Assembly: GCA_038380435.1 (NCBI GenBank)
Contig: JAWZYU010000702.1
Span: 1-64,000, forward strand
Source of the DNA: Ryuthela nishihirai
Taxonomy: Eukaryota; Arthropoda; Arachnida; Araneae; Heptathelidae
Direction: 5' to 3'
Length of the DNA: 64,000 nucleotides
Of the stretch, positions 1-10,964 are shown piece by piece. The notes under the pieces were generated by a model that was given only the letters and a program-made list of their open reading frames with translations, was not told where the DNA came from and did no database searches. How positions within the stretch are numbered: the first letter of the stretch is position 1; each line of letters opens with the position of its first letter. The position numbers and the translations under genes are program-made.

Positions 1-173
1 TCTCCCGCACACGGGGCCACGGCTTAACGTCCCATCTGACGGACGGCGGCCTTTCCAAGCCCATCGGTGTCCCCTACTGACCGTGGGCAGGGCGGGGAAT
101 TTTGCGGAGATAAATCTGATCTCAACGCTGACTCAGCTGGGACTCGAACCTGGGAACTACAGATTACGAGCCG
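1..173 (-). repeat. SINE-A, partial copy cut by the window edge
   Basis: Reverse-strand SINE-A from the middle of the body to the tRNA-like head. The B box (GGACTCGAACC on the plus strand) is intact, but the A-box half is missing. At about 174-201 a plus-strand SINE-A tail (ctcagaggtaaaacaaccc) follows at once, so this is a fused or rearranged copy. Confidence 0.85.
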
Positions 174-202
174 CAGCTCAGAGGTAAAACAACCCAACCT
201 AA

Positions 203-710
203 AATAAAACACATCCAAATCGACAATTTTCCCGATCAACCTGAAACAAAATGGTTTTCCGAAAAGTAAACAACTGCGCTGGAGACATCCCCTCTTTTTC
301 CCGCTGTACGAAGAGGGAGACTGAGCAGGTGGTCTCGAGAGGAGGAAGGGGAAGAAGATGTACAACCTCCTCCTCCTCATCTACCTACATTCTTCCGGTG
401 GCAACCACCTAGCGAGAAAACGTTCGCTGCTTAGGCGAGGTTAAAAGGGAAAAAAATAACAGCAAATTCGGAAAGATCATAAATTGTAACTTGAACCGTT
501 CTTAGTCTGGGAAAACTGAGAAAGGGAGATAGATAGAGAGATACGAGGGGGGGGGGGGGGGCGCGATTATGTTAAGAGCATTCGCACGGGTCGGTGGGGG
601 AGAGTGGAATTGGTAAGTTTTCCCCAGGGACATAGTATAATTTATGAAGAAGGGTAAGTTGAAAATGTTTTGGGTGCATCGTAGATTTTCAGCAAGTAAA
701 GTTGACATGG
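203..710. other. Unique stretch with a 15-base poly-G run
   Basis: No convincing gene or repeat family. A run of 15 G lies at 547-561, following a GA-rich stretch. Confidence 0.5.
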
Positions 711-935
711 TACAGTCGCTCAAAAAAAGAAGTATCCGAACACTATGGTTGATTACAGAATTCAAAAAAAATATCTGGCAATGTTTTTTTTTTTAAATTA
801 GTGATCTGACAACCTTCCTATCACGTGACACGAATGTTGCCAGATTACTAATTTCTAAAAAAAAATCGTTGCCAGATATTTTTTCTGAATTCTGTAATCA
901 ACCACAGTGTTCGGATACTTTTTTGAGGGACTGTA
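711..935. mobile_element. Tc1-like MITE, complete copy with TA target duplication
   Basis: The element runs 713-933 between TA dinucleotides (711-712, 934-935). Terminal inverted repeats start CAGTCGCTCAAAAAA / ...TTTTTTGAGGGACTG, followed inward by TATCCGAACACTATGGTTG and its complement. The centre is a palindrome around TCACGTGA. There is no coding capacity, so transposition would need a transposase in trans. Confidence 0.9.
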
Positions 936-1075
936 CTGGAGCATTGCGTAGTTTATCTGCCTGCTTGGAAATTCTGATTTTTTTTATCTTTAGTGGGGTT
1001 TGGAGAACGGGGGGGGGGGGGGGGCGATTCATTATTTTCCATGATATCTTTTTTTTTCTCTCAGCGGCTGTTGGG
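936..1075. other. Spacer with a 16-base poly-G run
   Basis: The G run at 1009-1024 is followed by T-rich sequence. No gene is seen. Confidence 0.5.
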
Positions 1076-1079
1076 GGAG

Positions 1080-1450
1080 CAGTCGGTAGTCCGCCAGGCT
1101 CGTAATCTGCAGTTCTCAGGTTCGAGTCCTTCCTGGGCTAGCATCCAGTTTTATCTCCGCAAACCTCCAACCGCACGCACACACATCCTGCCCAAGGTCA
1201 GTAGTGACACCGATGAACTTTGAAAGTCTGCCGTCCGTCGGATGGGATGTTATGCCGTGGACCCCGTGTGCGGGAGAGCCCTGTGCACGTTAAAGAACAC
1301 GCTGGATGGCCTTGACGGGAGGCTACCATCTGCCTCCCAACAGCTGTTACAGAGGGTCCCCTTCCCCAACCTTCTCTGAGCCTTCGAGGTCTTTGTGACT
1401 TGGCCATGTAGCCCATTGTGTGCAAAAGAAACGCTGTTCCGAAGTAAAAC
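1080..1450 (+). repeat. SINE-A, near-full-length diverged copy
   Basis: Contains the tRNA-like head (gccaggctcgtaatctgcag), B box (ggttcgagtcc), the central ccgtccgtcggatggga motif, the gcacgttaaagaacacgctg motif and a degraded tail. The A box is damaged. Confidence 0.85.
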
Positions 1451-2335
1451 TTCCTCAAATCAACTTATCTACAAGAAAAATAGCCTCAGGAAAATCCAAT
1501 AAAAAACAAACTCTTTCTAAAAATATACCTCACTGAGAAAATCCTCTCCCCCTTCACAAAAAAAAGGAGACACATGCGCCGACTAATCCCCCCCCCATCA
1601 TCTCGAGGTCTCTCCATCTCCCCGCGAGCACGAGGAGGGAGAGGATCTAGGATCCGGAGACAGCTTCATCCGAGAAGTGGAAGGTAAACACGGTTTGACC
1701 AAATGACAAACCTGACTCGCCTCCCGCTGCTATATTTGACGCATCACATGACAAACACACGCACGCACGTCACAGCGCGTGCAGAGTGACGCAATAGCAG
1801 CAGGCGAAGCCCTCCCATCTTCACTCAAGCTACTCCTCCCCCCCCCACAACACGAGGTCCAGTCTCACACATTCGACATCTTCTCCATCCTCCCCCTCCC
1901 TTCCAACAAGGCTCTTTTCTTTTCCCACCTATCTCCCCCCCACCGTCATCGTCGGCGAAAAGTTTGCACTACACTTGTAAGAGCGGCCATGCTGATTTAT
2001 GTCACGTGACATTTCTCTACGAGCACTTAACGCTGTCGACGTAGAGAAAAAAAATTGCAGTTTTGTTCATCAGCCTCGATTCCGCGATGACTCTCTGATT
2101 AGAATTCGGAAGTGGAATTCTGCAAGCACCACTGGCATTCAAAAAAAACACACCAAAAATTGTCGAATTTATTAGTTTCGATTTTTTTTTTAAATACTTT
2201 GAGAAGTAATCAATTTGCATTCCAAAAAAGGTTTTGAAACCATCAAATGAGTTTCCAATAAGGTAAGGAAGTGATTAACATTCCGCTTAAAAAAGATCAC
2301 TGCCTACAGATTTGAGCGTCACTATTCTCTGGGCG
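1451..2335. other. Unique stretch, C-rich then AT-rich
   Basis: No recognised gene. A TGTCACGTGACA palindromic E-box lies near 2000-2012. Short open frames here match nothing I recognise. Confidence 0.5.
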
Positions 2336-2775
2336 GTGGTTGTTTTATCTCTGAGCGGCACTTTTTTGCACTCAGTGGGCTAAATGGCCAGGTCACAAGG
2401 ACCCTGAAGGCTCAGAGAAGGTTGGGGGAGGTGACCCACTGGAACAGATGTTGGGAGACAGATGGTAGCATCCCATCAAAGCCATCCAGCGTTGGGTTGT
2501 TTTACCTCTGAGCGGCACGTTTTTGCACACAATGGGCTAAATGGCCAGGTCACAAGGACCCCGAAGGCTCAGAGAAGGTTGGGGGAGGGGACCCACTGGA
2601 ACAGCTGTTGGGAGACAGATGGTAGCCTCCCGTCAAGGCCATCCAGCGTGTTCTTTAACGTTGGGTTGTTTTACCTCTGAGCGGCACTTTTTTGCACACC
2701 ATGGGCTAAATGGCCAGGTCACAAGGACCCCGAAGGCTCAGAGAAGGTTGGGGGAGGGGTGGAACAGCTGTTTGG
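2336..2775 (-). repeat. SINE-A tail array, three units
   Basis: Minus-oriented SINE-A 3' segments start near 2337, 2494 and 2663, giving one step of about 157 bp (lacking the gttctttaa piece) and one of 169 bp. There is no tRNA head. Confidence 0.85.
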
Positions 2776-3334
2776 AATCAAATTTTCAAATTTCTAGCAT
2801 AAAAATCATTTGTAACATTTGTTTGAAATTTTGAAATTTTCGAAATATTACACCGCTAGAGAGCATAATTATACCTTTTTGAGAGATAGGGAAAGTGCAA
2901 ATCGTAATATGTCATGAATACCTATCCAACATAAGAATAATTTTTAATTTATCTGTATAAAAAATAAGTTCAATGTCTAAAGAGGTAGAGACAGACAGAC
3001 GCCAAAGTGAAATTATAATCTCGTTTCGTCTTTTTAAGCGAGATAAAAAATAGATATTTTGAGAGATTTCAATGAAATCTTCAATCATCTGTTGTTGTTT
3101 TTTTTATCTGTAGAAAAAATACGATACAATGCAGACGAAATTAATTGTTTACTGCAAATTTTATTGGAAGAAAGCAAAAAACACTCGCATCGTCTTATTC
3201 ACGCGCATTTAAACGCTTTCCCTAAAAAAAAATAAACAAAGAATATTTGCTTTTCAATTTCAAAATATTTAAAGTTTCTTCATATTTTAAAAACGGAAAA
3301 AAAGAATCCATCAAGTGTCCGGGGCTCTATTGGC
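2776..3334. other. AT-rich unique stretch
   Basis: Homopolymer-rich AT sequence with no gene and no recognised repeat. Confidence 0.5.
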
Positions 3335-3676
3335 TCGTTTTGTAGCGCGCCAGGCTCGTAATCTGCAATTCCCAGGTTCGATTCCCACGTCTGTCAGCGT
3401 TGAGATTTATCTCCGCAAAACTCCCCGCCCTATTCTCGGCCATTTTCTCGGTTTGGAGAGCCACCGTCCGTCAGTGGGACGTTAAGCCGTGGTCCCCGTG
3501 TGTTGGAGAGCCATATCCTGTGCTCGCTATTCACGCCTTGACGGGACGCTACGATCTGTGTCCCAACAGCAGTTCCAATGGGTCACCCTCCCCCAACCCT
3601 CTCTGAGCCTTTGAGGTCCTTGTGACTTGACCATTTAGCCCATTGTGTGCAAAAAAGTGCCACTCAGAGGTGAACC
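3335..3676 (+). repeat. SINE-A, near-full-length diverged copy
   Basis: Head (gtagcgcgccaggctcgtaa), B-box variant ggttcgattcc, a body with internal loss and the tail gccactcagaggtgaa are recognisable. Diverged enough to be an old insertion. Confidence 0.85.
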
Positions 3677-4085
3677 GAACCCATACAGTTTCTACTTCCA
3701 TCTCTAGTAAGGTCAATCCCCCTCTTCCGTCATCTGCCAGCCTCTCCCAATCCGTTAATGTCTATATTTAGTGGCGTGACAAACGCATCCTTTTTCCCTC
3801 CCCACCAGATGGCGCTGGTGATGGATGACCGCATCCAAACTGCGTTCTTGTCACCAACTTCGCAAAGCCGGATTTCGTCTCTTACTCTCGAAAAACAAAC
3901 TTTGTTTTTGCCATTAAACTTTCACTTCCACAAGTTCTCTCTCTTTTTTTCCCCCCTCAAAAAAGAAACACGAAAAATTCTGTTTACCTGCATTTTTTTT
4001 TCAGTCGGTGAAAAGAATGATCACATCGGTCTCGAGGCACCTCGGTTTGCACGACATCGCTTCGACTTTCAGTAAATATGACAAT
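3677..4085. other. Unique stretch
   Basis: Pyrimidine-rich, no recognised repeat. An open frame of about 105 codons (3758-4075) has no recognisable domain and is treated as chance. Confidence 0.45.
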
Positions 4086-5336
4086 TGGTTAGTTTTACCT
4101 CTGATCTGAACTTTTTTTGCACAAAATAGATTAAATAGCCTGGTCACAAGAACCCCGAAGGCTCAGAGAAGGTTGGGGGAGGGAACCCACTGGAACAGCT
4201 GTTTGGAGACAGATGATAGCCTCCCGTCAAGGCCATCCAGCGTGTTCTTTACGTTGGGTTGTTTTACCTCTGAGTGGCACTTTTTTGCACACAATGGGCT
4301 AAATGGCCAGGTCACAAGGACCCCGAAGGCTCAGAGAAGGTTGGGGGAGGGAACCCACTGGAACAGCTGTTTGGAGACAGATGATAGCCTCCCGTCAAGG
4401 CCATCCAGCGTGTTCTTTAACGTTGGGTTGTTTTACCTCTGACTGGCACTTTTTTGCACACAATGGGCTAAATGGCCAGGTCACATGGACCCCGAAGGCT
4501 CAGAGAAGGTTGGGGGAGGGAACCCACTGGAACAGCTGTTTGGAGACAGATGATAGCCTCCCGTCAAGGCCATCCAGCGTGTTCTTTAACGTTGGGTTGT
4601 TTTACCTCTGAGCGGCACTTTTTTGCACACAATGGGCTAAATGGCCAGGTCACATGGACCCCGAAGGCTCAGAGAAGGTTGGGGGAGGGAACCCACTGGA
4701 ACAGCTGTTTGGAGACAGATGATAGCCTCCCGTCAAGGCCATCCAGCGTGTTCTTTAACGTTGGGTTGTTTTACCTCTGAGCGGCACTTTTTTGCACACC
4801 ATGGGCTAAATGGTCAGGTCACAAGGACCCCGAAGGCTCAGAGAAGGTTGGGGGAGGGGACCCACTGGAACAGCTGTTTGGAGACAGATGATAGCCTCCC
4901 GTCAAGGCCATACAGCGTGTTCTTTAACGTTGGGTTGTTTTACCTCTGAGCGGCACTTTTTTGCACACAATGGGCTAAATGGCCAGGTCACAAGGACCCC
5001 GAAGGCTCAGAGAAGGTTGGGGGAGGGGACCCATTGGAACAGCTGTTGGGAGACAGATGGTAGCCTCCCGTCAAGGCCATCCAGCGTGTTCTTTAACGTT
5101 ATGTTGTTTTACCTCTGAGCGGCACTTTTTTGCACACCATGGGCTAAATGGCTAAGTCACATGGACCACGTAGGCTCAGAGAAGGTTGGGAGAGGGGACC
5201 CACTGGATCAGCTGTTGAGAGACAGCTGGTAGTCTCCCCTCAAGGACATCCAGCGTGTTCTTTAACGTGCGTATGATATGACCCTCCTGCACAGGGGGCC
5301 ACGACTTTACGCCCCATCCGACGGACGGCGGCCTTT
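4086..5336 (-). repeat. 169-bp SINE-A tail array, about seven units
   Basis: Units begin with gttgggttgttttacctctg at 4253, 4422, 4591, 4760 and 4929, an exact 169-bp step, with a diverged unit at 5098. The last unit runs into the SINE body (cccatccgacggacggcgg) and stops before the tRNA head. Each junction is ttctttaac|gttgggttg, joining an internal SINE site to the SINE 3' end. Confidence 0.95.
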
Positions 5337-5584
5337 CCTCAGTCTTCTCTTGTGGTAGTATTCGAATCCCTCTGTATTTATATTTTTTCAATGTACTGAC
5401 TGCTTAAAAAAAATGGAGACCTGCGTTAACCAGTTTAATTATTTAATTATTAACCAGTTTTATTGATTCAATGACTAACCTAATAAATCTGCCCTGTAAT
5501 CAAAATTGATCTTTGTCATCCTTTTGAAGAAATATATAATTCACAAAGTGACACTTCATCAGAAACTTCCTTTGAACTAGGAGA
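5337..5584. other. AT-rich spacer
   Basis: No feature seen. Confidence 0.5.
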
Positions 5585-5825
5585 GCCAGCCATCGTCCAT
5601 CGGATTGACGTTAAACCGTGGCCTCTATTAAGAAAAAAAAACATACCCTGTGCGTGTTAAAGAACACGCTGGATGGCCTTGATGGGAGGCAACCATCTGT
5701 CTCCTACCAACTGCCCAGCGGATCCCATTCCCCCAACCTTCTCTGAGCCCTTGGGGTCCTTGTGACTTGCCCATGTAACCCACTGTGTGCAAAAAAAGTG
5801 CAGCTCAGAGGTAAATCAACCCAAC
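5585..5825 (+). repeat. SINE-A partial copy leading into the 189-bp array
   Basis: Body and tail of a diverged SINE-A (gttaaagaacacgctggatg ... cagaggtaaatcaaccc) lacking the head. It is directly continuous with the downstream array, so it is the probable seed of that array. Confidence 0.8.
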
Positions 5826-7230
5826 TCCTTCCCCAAACTTTTCTGACCCCTTGGGGTCCTTGTGACTTGGACATTTAGCCTATGGTGTGCAACAAAAAAT
5901 GCCGCTCACTGCTAAAACAACCCAACCTTCTCTCACCCCTTGGGGTCCTTGTGACTTGCCCATTTAACACACTGTGTGCAAAAAAAATACAGCTCAGAGG
6001 TAAATCAACCCAACTCCTTCCCCAAACTTTTCTGACTCCTTGGGGTCCTTGTGACTTGGACATTTAGCCTATTGTGTGCAACAAAAAATGCCGCTCATTG
6101 CTAAAACAACCCAACCTTCTCTGACCCCTTGGGGTCCTTGTGACTTGCCCATTTAACACACTGTGTGCAAAAAAAATACAGCTCAGAGGTAAATCAACCC
6201 AACTCCTTCCCCAAACTTTTCTGACTCCTTGGGGTCCTTGTGACTTGGACATTTAGCCTATGGTGTGCAACAAAAAATGCCGCTCACTGCTAAAACAACC
6301 CAACCTTCTCTCACCCCTTGGGGTCCTTGTGACTTGCCCATGTAACCCACTGTGTGCAAAAAAAGTGCAGCTCAGAGGTAAATCAACCCAACTCCTTCCC
6401 CAAACTTTTCTGACCCCTTGGGGTCCTTGTGACTTGGACATTTAGCCTATGGTGTGCAACAAAAAATGCCGCTCACTGCTAAAACAACCCAACCTTCTCT
6501 CACCCCTTGGGGTCCTTGTGACTTGCCCATTTAACACACTGTGTGCAAAAAAAGTACAGCTCAGAGGTAAATCAACCCAACTCCTTCCCCAAACTTTTCT
6601 GACTCCTTGGGGTCCTTGTGACTTGGACATTTAGCCTATGGTGTGCAACAAAAAATGCCGCTCACTGCTAAAACAACCCAACCTTCTCTCACCCCTTGGG
6701 GTCCTTGTGACTTGCCCATTTAACCCACTGTGTGCAAAAAAAGTACAGCTCAGAGGTAAATCAACCCAACTCCTTCCCCAAACTTTTCTGACTCCTTGGG
6801 GTCCTTGTGACTTGGACATTTAGCCTATTGTGTGCAACAAAAAATGCCGCTCACTGCTAAAACAACCCAACCTTCTCTGACCCCTTGGGGTCCTTGTGAC
6901 TTGCCCATTTAACACACTGTGTGCAAAAAAAATACAGCTCAGAGGTAAATCAACCCAACTCCTTCCCCAAACTTTTCTGACCCCTTGGGGTCCTTGTGAC
7001 TTGGACATTTAGCCTATGGTGTGCAACAAAAAATGCCGCTCACTGCTAAAACAACCCAACTTCTCAGACCCCTTGGGGTCCTTGTGACTTGCCCATTGAA
7101 CCCGCTGTATGCAAAAAAAGTACAGTTCAGTGGTAAATCAACCCAACCACTTGGGGTCCTTGTGACTTGGATATTTAGCCCCTTGCATGCAAAAATGTGT
7201 CGTTCAGATGTAAATCAACCCAACACAACC
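5826..7230 (+). repeat. 189-bp dimeric satellite from the SINE-A 3' end
   Basis: At least six 189-bp units (phase points 5875, 6064, 6253, 6442, 6631, 6820). Each unit holds two roughly 95-bp versions of the terminal SINE-A tail: one has cttgcccatttaac and aaatcaacccaac, the other cttggacatttagcc and aaaacaaccc. The last units (7030-7230) are degenerate. Short open frames on both strands are by-products of the 189 = 3 x 63 period. Confidence 0.93.
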
Positions 7231-8745
7231 CCTTACGAAAATTCCTCTGAGCCTTTGGTGATTCTTATGATCATTAACTCATAGTGTGCAAAGAACTCAA
7301 CTCTACCCCCCCCCCCCTCCGGGTCCTTGGAATCCTCGTGATCTGGCCATAAAATGCCACTCTGTCTCATCACGGAAAATAAATCCACCTTTTGAAGAAG
7401 CCTCCGAAATAGTCAAAAACTGTTGAAACAAAACTTGAAGAAGGAGGCGACAGAGAAATTCTTATCCAATTTCGAAACTTTTAGTTACTGAAAAACTTTT
7501 TCTTGAACGTGATGGGGGAAAAAAATCGTGTCTGACTTTCCCACATCCCAATCAAGTTTTTGTTTTTTTCCTTCTCTCTCTCCCTCTCGACTCTTCTTCT
7601 AGGAACAAACCGAAAACGATTTCTTTTCCTTTCCTTTCCTTAAGCAATTCGAACGTCACGTGGTTGATAAATGAGAAGTCTCCCCAAAGAAATGATATCC
7701 GACCGGAGGAAAATCTCTCTTAAGCTAGCAAAACGAGTCGGGTTTTAAAGCAATCTTTCGAATCAGAATCGAAAGAGGAGTACACTTGATGGAGAGGAAG
7801 ATGGAGAGAGAAGAGAAAAAAGAGGAAGAAGAGGAAATGACGCAAACTATACATCCGGAATATATACCACACTTCAGAAGTAAAGGGGGATTTTGGGGGC
7901 CGATACCGTACGTGTCAAGAAATGCTAGTAGGCAGCGAGTATCGTTAAAAGCAACCTCCCATCAGCCGGCGAGAGTGGCCAAGAGACTCGGCATCCTTAA
8001 CGTCCTCCTGCGTCCAACAATCCGATGCGGAAGGGATTACATCTGAGATGGGAGGAAAACGTGAAAGCTGCTAAACAGCTTCCCTCTTGAGGGTGGCACT
8101 GAAGGAGGGTAGGGGGGGTCGGAAAAAAGGAGAGTGGGGAGAAGTAAATGGTCATTGGCTCACGGAACAGCTCGTGCGGTATAAGGAGAGAGAAGCGGAG
8201 GAGGGAGGGTGAAACAAGGTCGTCACGGCGAGCACTAATGCCTCCCCGGTGGGTTGCTTACGTCACCCCAACGGGCCGTTTGCCGAAAAGAGGTTTATTT
8301 AGGCAATGGGTCTTCATCTGTTCCTGTCTCTCGTCGGGGAGGGGGGAAGGTTAATGGGAGCTTCACCTGATCCTGACCTGGTCGTCTTGCATGCCCGGAT
8401 TTTGTTGGGAGGAGGAGGAAGTAGAAGAGGAACTCTCTCTCTTCGGTGAAGAAACACACTTCTGTGCGTTTACTGGGGGAACGAACTGCGGTGAGACTGT
8501 GAGGAGATGCTATGTGGAGAGAAGTTCTCTCTCTCTGTGGGAATTATGGGTAAAAATAAACTTTTAATATTTCTCTTTATTTCTGTTTCTAATTTGGTGT
8601 TGTTTATGTCTCGCGGAAGCTGGCGGTCCTTTTGATTAGGGGGGGGGGAGAGAAGGAATAACGAAGACTGTGTGGAGAAAAGAGAAATGAGAGAGAGAAG
8701 AACGACTACATGTCTAATACCAAAAGAGTTGGGGGGTTTTGTCTC
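7231..8745. other. Degenerate tail sequence, then a purine-rich unique stretch
   Basis: 7231-7370 still shows decayed SINE-A tail words (gggtccttgg, ctcgtgatctggccat). From there to 8745 the sequence is unique and GA-rich with a GTCACGTGG E-box near 7656. No gene is recognised. Confidence 0.5.
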
Positions 8746-9287
8746 TGAGGGGCAGCTATTAGGTTGGGTTGAGTTGTTTTACCTCTGAGCTGCACTTTTT
8801 TGCGCACCATGGTCTAAATGGCCAGGTCACAAGGACCCCGAAGGGTCAGAGAAGGTTGGAGGAGGGGACCCACTGGAACAGCTGTTGGGAGACAGATGGT
8901 AAGCCTCCCGTCAAGGCCATCCAGTGTGTTCTTTAACGTTGGGTTGTTTTACCTCTGAGAGGTACGTTTTTTGCACACAATGAGCTAAATGGCCAGGTCA
9001 CAAGGACTCCAAAGGCTCAAAGATGGTTGGGAGTGGTATCCACTGGAACAGCTGTTGGGAAACAGATGGTAGCCTCCCGTCAAGGCCATCCAGCATGTTC
9101 TTTAACATGCACAGGTTATGACTCTCCCACACACGGAGCAAAGGCTTAACGTCCCATCCGACGGACGGTGGCCTTTCCAAGCCCATCGGTGTCCCCTACT
9201 GACCGTGGGCAGGGCAGGGAATTTTGTTGAGATAAATCTCAACGCTGACCCAGCTGGGACTCGAACCTGGGAACTACAGATTACGAG
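8746..9287 (-). repeat. SINE-A with extra tail units
   Basis: Minus copy with two tail units joined at ttctttaac|gttgggttg, then the body and the B-box region (gactcgaacctgggaactac). It stops at attacgagc, before the A-box. Confidence 0.88.
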
Positions 9288-9750
9288 CACACAATGGACT
9301 AAATAGGCAGGTCACAAGGACCCCAAGGGCTCAGAGAAGGTTGAAGAAGGGGATCCACTGGACATATGTTAGGAGACAGATGGTAGCCTCTCGTTATGTC
9401 CATAGAGTGTATTCTTCAACATGTGGCCCTTTTTTGCAGGTAATGGGCTTAATGGGAAGGTTACAAGGACCCTCCAAGGGCTCGTAGAATGTTGAAGGAG
9501 GGGATCCGCTGGGCAGCTATTAGGAGATAAATGGCAGCCTCCAGTCATGAGTATCCACCGTGTCCTATAGCGTGCACAGAATATAGTTCTTCAGTGCACG
9601 AGGTAACCGGTTAACGTCTCGTTCAACGTATGGCATCGTTTCCAAGCCCAGCGATGTCTCCTTTCTCAGCGAAGATAAATCTCCAAGATGGCGCAGTTGG
9701 GAGTCGAACATGGGAACCAGAGATTACGAGCCTGGTGGGTCCCCGACTAG
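9288..9750 (-). repeat. Old, diverged SINE-A copy
   Basis: Order is tail, a partly duplicated middle, then gactcgaacctg-like gagtcgaacatgggaacc and attacgagcctgg. Substitutions throughout mark it as one of the oldest copies here. A C run lies at about 9758-9770. Confidence 0.7.
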
Positions 9751-9793
9751 GACATCCCCCCCCCCCCCCACCTCCCCAAAGAGTAGAAGTGAA

Positions 9794-10648
9794 AAAATAC
9801 AGCTCAGAGGTAAATCAACCCAACTCCTTCCTCAAACTTTTCTGACCCCTTGGGGTCCTTGTGACTTGGACATTTAGCCTATGGTGTGCAACAAAAAATG
9901 CCTTTCACTGCTAAAACAACCCAACCTTCTTTGACCCCTTGGGGTCCTTATGACTTGCCCATGTAACCCACTGTGTGCAAAAAAAGTGCAGCTCAGAGGT
10001 AAATCAACCCAACTCCTTCCCCAAACTTTTCTGACCCATTGGGGTCCTTGTGACTTGGACATTTAGCCTATGGTGTGCAACAAAAATGCCCCTCACTGCT
10101 AAAACAACCCAACCTTCTCTGAGCGCTTGGGGTCCTTGTGACTTGCCCATTTAACCCACTGGGTGCAAAAAAAGTACAGCTCAGAGGTAAATCAACCCAA
10201 CTCCTTCCCCAAACTTTTCTGACCCCTTGGGGTCCTTGTGACTTGGACATTTAGCCTATGGTGTGCAACAAAAAATGCCGCTCACTGCTAAAACAACCCA
10301 ACCTTCTCTGAGCACTTGGGGTCCTTGTGACTTGCCCATTTAACCCACTGGGTGCAAAAAAAGTACAGCTCAGAGGTAAATCAACCCAACTCCTTCCCCA
10401 AACTTTTCTGACCCCTTGGGGTCCTTGTGACTTGGACATTTAGCCTATGGTGTGCAACAAAAAATGCCGCTCACTGCTAAAACAACCCAACCTTCTCTGA
10501 CCCCTTGGGGTCCTTGTGACTTGCCCATTTAACCCACTGTGTGCAAAAAAAGTACAGCTCAGAGGTAAATCAACCCAACTCCTTCCCCAAACTTTTCTGA
10601 CCCCTTGGGGTCCTTGTGACTTGGACATTTAGCCTATGGTGTGCAACA
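9794..10648 (+). repeat. Second 189-bp dimeric SINE-tail satellite
   Basis: The same 189-bp dimer as at 5826-7230, with phase points at 9874, about 10065, 10251 and 10440. Both halves carry the same diagnostic differences, so the two arrays share one dimer ancestor. Confidence 0.92.
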
Positions 10649-10964
10649 ACCGAAAACGATGAAGATCGAAAGAAGATTTCGATAAAAGGTTGTCATGGAA
10701 TCGAGGGTCGTTTCACTATTCGTGATAATAAAATATTAAGTAGCAAATGGGTTCAGAAAAATTAATCCAAATAATGAATAAAACGGAATCATTATTACTA
10801 CAAAAATTACCAGGTCATTATTTTTTTTTAAAAATCTGATGTTACTTCTCTCGGTCGTCTGTCTGTTGGAATCCCTTAGGGATGTCCCTCCGGTTCGATC
10901 GCAATACGCGACGGGTGAAAGCGCCTTTCAGATAAAAAAGATTTTATTGCAATTAAATAAAATA
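10649..10964. other. AT-rich unique stretch
   Basis: No gene or repeat recognised. Confidence 0.5.
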
